Positions 56,999-64,000 of a stretch of DNA of 64,000 bases are shown here, in pieces (position 1 is the stretch's first letter; the number at the start of each line of letters is the position of its first letter). The stretch lies in assembly GCF_003255815.1 (NCBI RefSeq), contig NC_037681.1, positions 64,038,503 through 64,102,502 of the forward strand, read 5' to 3'. Source of the stretch: Theropithecus gelada. Its lineage: Eukaryota > Chordata > Mammalia > Primates > Cercopithecidae. Under the pieces are notes generated by a model. It did not search any database and had not been told where the DNA came from. It saw nothing but the letters and a program-made list of their open reading frames with translations. The position numbers and the translations under genes are program-made.

Positions 56999-57865
56999 TC
57001 AAATGAAAAATTAGCAAATGACTTGGATAGACTTTCTCCAAAGAAGATATACAAATGGACAATAAGTACATGAAAAGGTGCTTAACATTGTTAGTCGTTA
57101 GGGAAATGCAAATAAAAAAGATAGTGACATACTACTTCACAACCATTAGGATGACCATAATAAAAAAGACAGATAATAACAAATATTGGTGAAGGTGTGG
57201 CGAAAGTGAAATCCTCACTCACCGCTAGGGGGATTATAAAATGGTGCAGCCACTTTGAAAAACAGTCTGAAAGTTCCTCAAAAGGTTATATAAAGTTCAT
57301 ATGACCTAGGAATTCCACTCCTAGGATATACCCAAAGCAATGAAAACATATGTCCACATAAAAATTTGTACACAGATGTTTATAGCAACATTAATTATAT
57401 AGCTAAAAAGTCAAAAGAACCCAAATAAGTGCCCATTAACTGCTGAATGGATAAACAAAATGTAATCTATCCATATAATGGAATATTATTTAGCCATAAA
57501 AAGGAATGTGTTACTGATAAATTCTACAACATGGATAAACCTTAAAAACAGTATGCTAAGTGAAAAATCCAGTCACAAAAGACAACATATTATACAGTTC
57601 AATTTGTATGAAATGCCCAGAATAAGCAAACCGATAGCAGCAGGAAGTGGATTCGTGGTTGCCTAGGGTTGAGGGGAATGGGAGGATTGAGAGGTGATAG
57701 TTGAAGTATACAAGATTTCTTTTTAGGTTGATGAAAATGTTCTAAGATCGATCATGATAGTGGTTGCACACTTCTGTTAATATACTAAAAACTATTAAAT
57801 TATACACTTTAAAGAGATGAATTGTGTAGTATGTGAGTGATATCTCATTAAAGCTACTATTAAGA

Positions 57866-58740
57866 AGTCTTCCAAAAGACTACTAGGAAAACATGAACGT
57901 TTGGAAAAAGTTATGACAATTTTACACTGGTTAAAAATGTAAAATGATCTAACTGTACAATAATAAATGCTTAAATACATTAGGATAAAATCTTAGGATG
58001 GACTATTAACCAATCATGAAAAACATTTTCAAATAATACTTAATGACAAGGAAAATGCTCACAATGACATGTTAACTATAAAAGCTTGATAAAAGTAAGA
58101 ATTCAGCATAATACCATATTTTAAGGGACATAAGTGTATGTATAGAAAAAAGACTGAAAGACAACAAAATGTTAAAGTGTTTATGAAGATTGCTTGTGGA
58201 TAGTTTAGGTTTTCTTTGTTCTTTCTATCTTTTTATATTTTCCAGTTAAAATGAGTTTATATTGCTGTAGAATCGGGAAACAAAATATTGTGAAGTAAAT
58301 ATGGCTATAGGAATCTTAAGAAAAAGGTTTTTATATTGATTTGAGTATATACTAGAGTAACATAGCACTAAAGTTCAAAGTACAAGACCACCATATGAAT
58401 TTGGTTAAGTAAAGGAAAAGACATTGAAAACAAGGATGCAAGTAATTACTTTTTCATTTTGATTGTTTGTTCAAAATGTTGCTGCCAAGTTATCTCACTT
58501 TATTTCAGCTAAGCTCAGAGGGAACCCAACCTCCTGAGTTCAGTATGTCCTTGACTGGTTCCTACACGTTGCCCTCTTGCATTTTTTCATTTCCCTGGCT
58601 TCAACTGCCTACACCTCCTAACCTTAACTCTTGGGATCATCCTGCTGTATATCTGCTAGTTTTCAAATAAATGCTTTATGCAAGTTTCGAATAGCCACCA
58701 AATACACTAGTACTGTACTTCATTCAGTATAGTACAACCA
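57866..58740. other. Unclassified AT-rich sequence, partly old L1-like
   Basis: 'ttttcaaataatacttaatg' and 'ccagttaaaatgagtttata' could be old LINE sequence. No gene. Confidence 0.35.
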
Positions 58741-58744
58741 AATA

Positions 58745-59697
58745 CAAGTTGAGTATTCTTTATCTAAAGTGCTTGGGACTAGAAGTGCTGCAGGTTTGGG
58801 AATTTTTTGGATTTTGGAATATATGCATGTACATAATTAAATATCTTGGGGATGGGACCCAAGCCTAAATGTGAAATTCATTTATGTTTCACATATACCT
58901 TGTATACATAGCCTGAAGGTCAATTTTATACAATATTTTAATTGATTTTATAAGATATTTAAAATAACTTATACAATATTTCAAATTCATGAAACAAAGT
59001 TGGTTTACATTGGACTATCAGAAAGCAAAGGTTGCTCCATCTCAGTTACCTGTATGGACAATCTGTGGTTGTTTGGCATCACCATCATTCCTGACTCTGA
59101 ATTTATATGCTACAGACAGGCAATCACTTTCTTATACTTATTTTCACGTACTATTTGACAGGAAAAAAATGCCATGTCACTAATACATTGAAAAACATGA
59201 TGTGTTCAGGGTAACTAAGCAATACAGTAGCCTTACCAGAATACCTGGGTCAGCTGTGAAACAACAGCAACAACAAACGATGGTGGGCTTTCAGCCTCCA
59301 CCTGCTATGCTGTGTTTGATTAAAAGGTTACTGTACACTGTACTTTATTATTTTTTAGGTGAAAAGAAACATGGCTCCGTGTGAGGCATTGTAGGAAACC
59401 TGCTATTGGCATGTTCAACCTGAACATGTGCCATTTAATTACCCTTTGTGGGTATGTTTGCATGGGGGAATCTGTGTGTGCACAGAAAAGTTATATCATA
59501 CCTGAAGAGGGCTGGGAGGGTCATTTTCCCTTGGGGATGCTAACGAAACTGTGTTGTACACCTGCATTTTGTCTGAGACTCGAAACATAAGGTCAGTTGT
59601 GGAATTTTCCACTTCTGATGTCATGCTGGCACTCAAAAAGTTTCAGATTTTGGACCATTTAGGATTCTGAATTTTGCATTTAGAGATGCTCAACTTG
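58745..59697. mobile_element. Tigger-like (Tc1/mariner) DNA transposon with TA target sites
   Basis: The 5' end CAAGTTGAGTATTC and the 3' end GATGCTCAACTTG are inverted repeats, each flanked by TA (58743-58744, 59698-59699). Inner text 'cttggggatgggacccaagc' and 'ctcaaaaagtttcagatttt' is from a common pogo/Tigger-type element. It has no intact transposase ORF. Confidence 0.8.
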
Positions 59698-59699
59698 TA

Positions 59700-60419
59700 T
59701 CTCTTCAACCACTCTGCCAAGTTCTGAAATCTCAGTAGTATATTCCACAGACAATGATATAATAGAAGAAACTGTTACAGTCACTTCTGATTATGTTGTT
59801 TTGGACCTGCTTCCCAATACTTCGATGTCATCTGTTAGAACCGGATATCAGCTGATGCCAAACTTCTTTCCCTTCCAGCTGGGCAAGATGGCTCAATCTC
59901 CCTCCTGGATACCACCATTAATCATTCATTTATTCATCCATTCACTTGTGCTCACAGGCTAGTGCCTCCTGTTGTGGTCTTGGCTCAGTTGGCTTGCCTC
60001 ACCCTGACCCTAACAATGCAGTAACCAGATCCTTCTGATTAACAAGTTCAAGTCCTGCCTCCCCATTGAGCATTCTGTACTTGTTACCATCCTGTTGACC
60101 TCAGCTTTCTCTGGAGTCTTTTGAAGATGCAGTTTCATTTTATGATTATTACACAGTACATAATAATGTTCTTATAGTGTGTCTTTTCTCTAACTGTTAG
60201 TGTCAGGGGACATCATGGTCAGTTTTGCTGCATTTTTTGTTCCCTTAATTCTGGCATAAGCTGTCTCTATGCACCATATAAAGAGCAAAGGAAGACTATT
60301 AGTTGTCAGCCGTAATAAGATTCTGTACCAGAATGGCTGCTTTTGCCTGGTAGGTACTAACCCCAAGCAAGAAAAATCATGTGTTCACATTTAACACTTT
60401 TATACTGTCTGGATCACGT
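59700..60419. other. Unclassified intergenic sequence
   Basis: No gene. Short MIR/L2-like words occur ('ttaatcattcatttattcat'). Confidence 0.4.
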
Positions 60420-60436
60420 TTTCTTGTGTGATTTTC

Positions 60437-60739
60437 TTTTTCTTTTTTCTTTTTTTTGAGACAGAGTCTTGCTCTATCGCCCAGGCTGGAGTGCAATGGT
60501 GAGATCTCAACTCACTGCAACCTTCACCTCCCAGGTTCAAGAGATTCTCCCTGCCTCAGCCTCCTGAGTAGCTAGGATTACAAGTGCATGCTACCACGCC
60601 TGGCTAATTTTTTTCCTATTTTTAGTAGAGATAGGGTTTCACCATGCTGGCCAGGCTGGTCTCGAACTCTTGACCTCGTGATCCGCTAGCCTAGGCCTCC
60701 CAAAGTGCTGGGATTACAGGTGTGAGCCACCGTGCCCAG
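60437..60739 (-). repeat. Alu with ~16-bp target duplication
   Basis: tttcttgtgtgatttt precedes it (about 60420-60435) and recurs at about 60740-60756. Confidence 0.94.
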
Positions 60740-60756
60740 CTTTCTTGTGTGATTTT

Positions 60757-62155
60757 AATGTCTAGTGTCTTTTTTTTTTTAACTTCATAGGTCCTGATCA
60801 AACTATTACTGATTCTCCCTCAGTCAGGTTCAACAATTCTTTTCCTCTTTTCAGTTGTCTTAAAATAAGTGATGCTCAAAGTACCCACCTCAGTGCTTTT
60901 GTTACACCTCTGTACATACTTGTTTTCTTTTCGTGACCATAGCAATGCCCATTAGTCTCTCACCTTTACCAGTTCTGGCCCTGGCCTGGCACCACCTATG
61001 CTACCCACACCAATCAGCGATAGTGGGGGCCCAGGTCACCTGGGGAGGTGAGATTGAAGCAAATCCTGCCTTCATTGCAGATCCAAAAGACTAAGCAAGC
61101 CAGTTTGCCCTGGATACTGGGGACACATCAAGCAAACTGTTTTCCTGGTCCACCCCCACTGGGAGGGCCAGGAGGCTTGTCTATCTCCTTGTTTGCAGGG
61201 CCTCCTTCATGCCAAGGCGTTGCTGGTCTCCTGGGTCGCAGGTAAACAGCCCGGAGTGCCCAGACCTGTACCCTACTCAGCTAGAGAGAGTTGTTCCTGC
61301 TAGCTCTATTCATTTTTCCCAATCTTCTTCCCCTTGTCTTTGATATTTTTTCCCAGGTGCTGGGGTTTATACTTTCTCCGTGCCAGAAACCACAGTGTTA
61401 TTCTAGTGGAGTTAGTGTCTCTGCCCTCCTTGTTTTTTTTTGGATTTTGTGTGTGGTGGATTAAAGGATCAGACACTTATTCCCTGATATTTACCCAGTT
61501 CTGTATCTCTTTTCCCTTCAACCCCTCTGTCCTTGCTCCCAATGTGCCAAGTGGCCACGTGGCCAGCAATCATTCCATGATTTACAGTAATCTCCCGCTA
61601 TGCAGAAGTATACCTTGAAATGTACACCCAAATTCAAACCGTTCTCCCCGACTCAGCCTGACTGATTTTCTGCTGGCTCTCTCCTGGATATTTTATTCTC
61701 CCCTCATGTTGTTCTCAGTACCTCTAAGCCAGATCTCATTCTTCTTGTTCCCTCTCCTTGCTTCCCTGCTTTTGTAAATGGCACCATCATTTCCCGATAA
61801 TGCAGACACAAAACCTCCCTTCTAATCACCCTTCTAATCAATTGTTAGACCTTGTAGGTTCAATTTTTTGAAAGAAGTTGAGATGTATAAACAGTTCCTG
61901 ATTTACAGTGGTTTGACTTATGATTTTTGCTAGATACTGGATATACATTAAACAGCAAAAACAGTTTTTCTACTTCTCCGGCACTTACAGTCTTGTGGGG
62001 GTTAAGCAGACAATAAGATAATCACAAATGAACATAATATCACAACTGAGATTAATGCTTATAAAACAAAGGTACTTATTGCTACTAACATTCATGATGG
62101 CTGGTCAGATATTTTCTATCCCTGCTACCTAATATAAAAACACAAAATTCAACAT
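60757..62155. other. Unclassified intergenic sequence
   Basis: Moderately GC-rich around 61000-61320 with ORF 61048-61245, no family recognised. 'gatttacagtggtttgactt' near 61900 may be a DNA-transposon scrap. Confidence 0.4.
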
Positions 62156-62159
62156 GTAT

Positions 62160-62640
62160 TTTTCTTTTTTAAAACAGCTTTATTGAGATATAATTCACAA
62201 ACATACAGTTTATCCATTTAAATTGCATATGTCCATGGCTTTTTGTCTGTTCAAAGTTGTGTAATCATCACCATAAATTTTAGAATGTTTTAATTATCCC
62301 AAAAATAAACCTCACTCGTCTTAGCCATCACCCTTATCCTTCCTAGCCCTAAACAACCACCAATCCACTTCTGTCTCTATGGATTTGCCTATTCTGAATA
62401 TTTCATATAAATGGGATCATACATACAGTATGTGCTTTTTAAATGACTGGTTTCTTTCATTAAGCATAATGTTTTCAAGGTTTATCAATGTTGTAGCATG
62501 TATCAGTACTTTATTTCTTTTTACCACTGAATAATATTCCATTGTACCATGTGTTTTTCTCAGCACAGACAGAGATAGGATGCTGTTCCTCTGTATTCTC
62601 CACACCCAGACAAATTCAGTTTGTCATGTTTCTAGAAGAG
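62160..62640 (-). mobile_element. L1M 3' UTR, antisense
   Basis: 'tttattgagatataattcac' and 'gttgtgtaatcatcaccata' are reversed L1M 3' UTR text, continuing to 'aataatattccattgtacca'. Confidence 0.75.
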
Positions 62641-63136
62641 GGTGACAGTAAGTAAATATTGGCTGAACCTTACAAGGGTGGCAGCCGTGTTTACAAAGGG
62701 GCTTTTCATGAGTGACTTTATTCACTCAGTTGTTTTAGTCTAATTAGTATTTCTGACTCGCAAACGGAAGTGATTCTATTTTGGCATTCTTTCTCTCTTT
62801 CTCCTGCTTGGTCTCTACTGACTTGCTATGTTAAATTATGCAAGTTACTGAAACTCTGTTTGTTTAACTCCTGCATGCTCTATAACATAAGCCCAGTTCA
62901 GTCTGCTTGTTTGCAAAAGCTGTTTGGAGACAATTTTTCATATGATATGCATCATCAGCTCCCACAGAAGGCAAAAGGAATTTGATGTGTGGGGGTAGTC
63001 TGGGATCCTGTCCAAAATTAGTGTTCATCTGGAAGAAATATGGAAGTCTGATACTTGCTTACTGACCTTTTAGTTGTATTCACTTATTGCTTTTCCTCTG
63101 AGGAACTTTGAAAATCTTTATCTCTTTTGTGGTTTT
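62641..63136. other. Unclassified intergenic sequence
   Basis: No recognised feature. ORFs are at chance length. Confidence 0.4.
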
Positions 63137-63441
63137 TTTCTTTTCTTTTCTTTTCTTTTTGAGACAGAGTCTTGCTCTGTCACCCAAGTTGAAGTGCAGT
63201 GGCGTGATCTCAGCTCACTACAACCTCTGCCTCCCTGGCTCAAGCAATTCTCCTGTCTTAGCCTCCTGAATAGCTGGGATTACAGATGTGTGCCACCATG
63301 TTTGGCTAATTTTTGTATTTTTAGTAGAGACGGGGTTTCGATATGTTGGCCAGGATGGTCTCAAACTCCTGACCTCAAGTGATCTGCCTGCCTCGGTCTC
63401 CCAAAATGCTGGGATTACAGGCATGAGCCACTGTGCCCATC
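63137..63441 (-). repeat. Alu with (TTTTC)n tail
   Basis: 'gagacagagtcttgctctgt' to 'gccactgtgcccatcc'. A short GT run follows at 63444-63462. Confidence 0.93.
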
Positions 63442-63870
63442 CTCTGTGTGTATGTGTGTGTTTTATGTAAGATGAGATAAAGCTTTAAAAAAAAAGAATG
63501 CAGTAGAAAAAGTTTTCTGATACCCTCTATTGGCCAACTGTGAACCAAAGAGAGTAATCTGTCTGACCTAGCTTTGTGACCTGGGGAACGATTATTCATA
63601 ACATTCAGAATTCTCTTTATTTTACCCCGAGACTGACCTCTGCAGACTCTAAGCTGGGATGTAAAATTCAATTGGATTTAAACTGTCACTCATTTACTTA
63701 TGCAACATGCTCTGTGCTGAGGAGAATGCAAAAAAAAATAACACAGATCCTCATTTTCAAAGTGCTCACAGTCTAAAAGAGATGTGAGGAGCTGTGCATA
63801 AGGCAGAGGGAGCTAAACCTCAAGAGAGGCGAAAATCTAGATGCTCAGGGAGCAGAAACCAGAGAAGACA

Positions 63871-63877
63871 TTTCTTT

Positions 63878-63951
<74 letters not shown>

Positions 63952-64000
63952 TTCCTTCCTTCCTTCCTTCCTTCCTTCCTTCCTTCCTTCCTTCCTTCCT
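63871..64000. repeat. (TTTC)n(TTCC)n microsatellite, runs off the right edge
   Basis: About twenty TTTC units switch near 63950 to at least twelve TTCC units. It extends past the window. Confidence 0.97.

Larger units (their letters stand above)
55820..57865 (+). mobile_element. L1M ORF2 end and 3' UTR, split by two Alus
   Basis: Runs in L1 order: 'caagacaatgtggtactgac', 'aacaaatgatgctggaacaa', then Alus, then 'gaaggtgtggcgaaagtgaa', 'ggccataaaaagg'-type text near 57493, and 'tatctcattaaagctactat' at the end. ORF2 is full of stops. Confidence 0.85.

Noticed and set aside
62000..64000. First exon of PLEKHH2, the expected neighbour
   Set aside because: No CpG island, start codon context or recognisable PLEKHH2 residues occur here; that gene probably begins past the right edge.
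1..64000. CRISPR arrays, tRNA or rRNA genes, bacterial operons
   Set aside because: No regularly spaced repeats, cloverleaf candidates or rRNA cores were seen, and the gene structure is that of a spliced vertebrate gene.

Overview
This is a primate nuclear genome window holding the 5' part of one protein-coding gene, its CpG-island promoter, and about 38 kb of repeat-rich upstream intergenic DNA. Spliced exons, roughly fifty Alu elements and L1, L2 and MaLR repeats place it in a primate. At least two Alus (14692-14988 and 54481-54784) carry the AluYR diagnostic bases of Old World monkeys ('gctgagatccggccactg', 'gcgtaaacccggg'), so the source is most likely a macaque, baboon or close relative rather than human.

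Gene region, 1 to about 25,550, minus strand. Thirteen coding exons can be joined without a stop or frameshift: 22162-22237 (ATG), 21789-21883, 20646-20776, 16959-17107, 16807-16839, 16512-16560, 11541-11728, 8383-8477, 6909-7129, 4179-4870, 2652-2830, 1551-1706 and 202-324. They total 2187 nt (729 codons). The protein is recognised as THADA, the armadillo/HEAT-like partner of the FTSJ1 tRNA 2'-O-methyltransferase (yeast Trm732). The remaining ~1,200 residues, including the DUF2428 region, lie beyond the left edge. A non-coding first exon lies in the CpG island at about 25.3-25.6 kb, but its exact limits cannot be fixed from sequence alone. One intron uses a GC-AG donor and one coding exon is only 33 nt.

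Promoter, about 25,250-25,790. Reading in the direction of the gene there is a CRE, a reverse CCAAT box, and a TCTCGCGA (BANP/Kaiso-type) element, then ETS sites and an RFX-like palindrome. This is typical of a broad housekeeping promoter.

Intergenic region, about 25.8-64 kb. I find no convincing gene. It contains Alus in both orientations and free Alu monomers, plus 3' ends of L1 elements. It also holds L2 and MaLR LTR fragments and an inverted pair of related LTR-like elements. DNA transposons comprise MER5A, a MADE1 half-element, a Tigger-like element with TA target sites and a hAT-type copy; a second copy of that hAT family sits in intron 1. Microsatellites include a TTTC/TTCC tract running off the right edge. 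PLEKHH2, the expected next gene upstream of THADA in primates, is not reached.

I found no undescribed biological system. The most interesting points are structural: a ~46-bp inverted templated insertion inside an Alu, a perfect 21-bp inverted repeat with a 60-nt loop, a local duplication in intron 10, and nested insertions that can be ordered by their target-site duplications.
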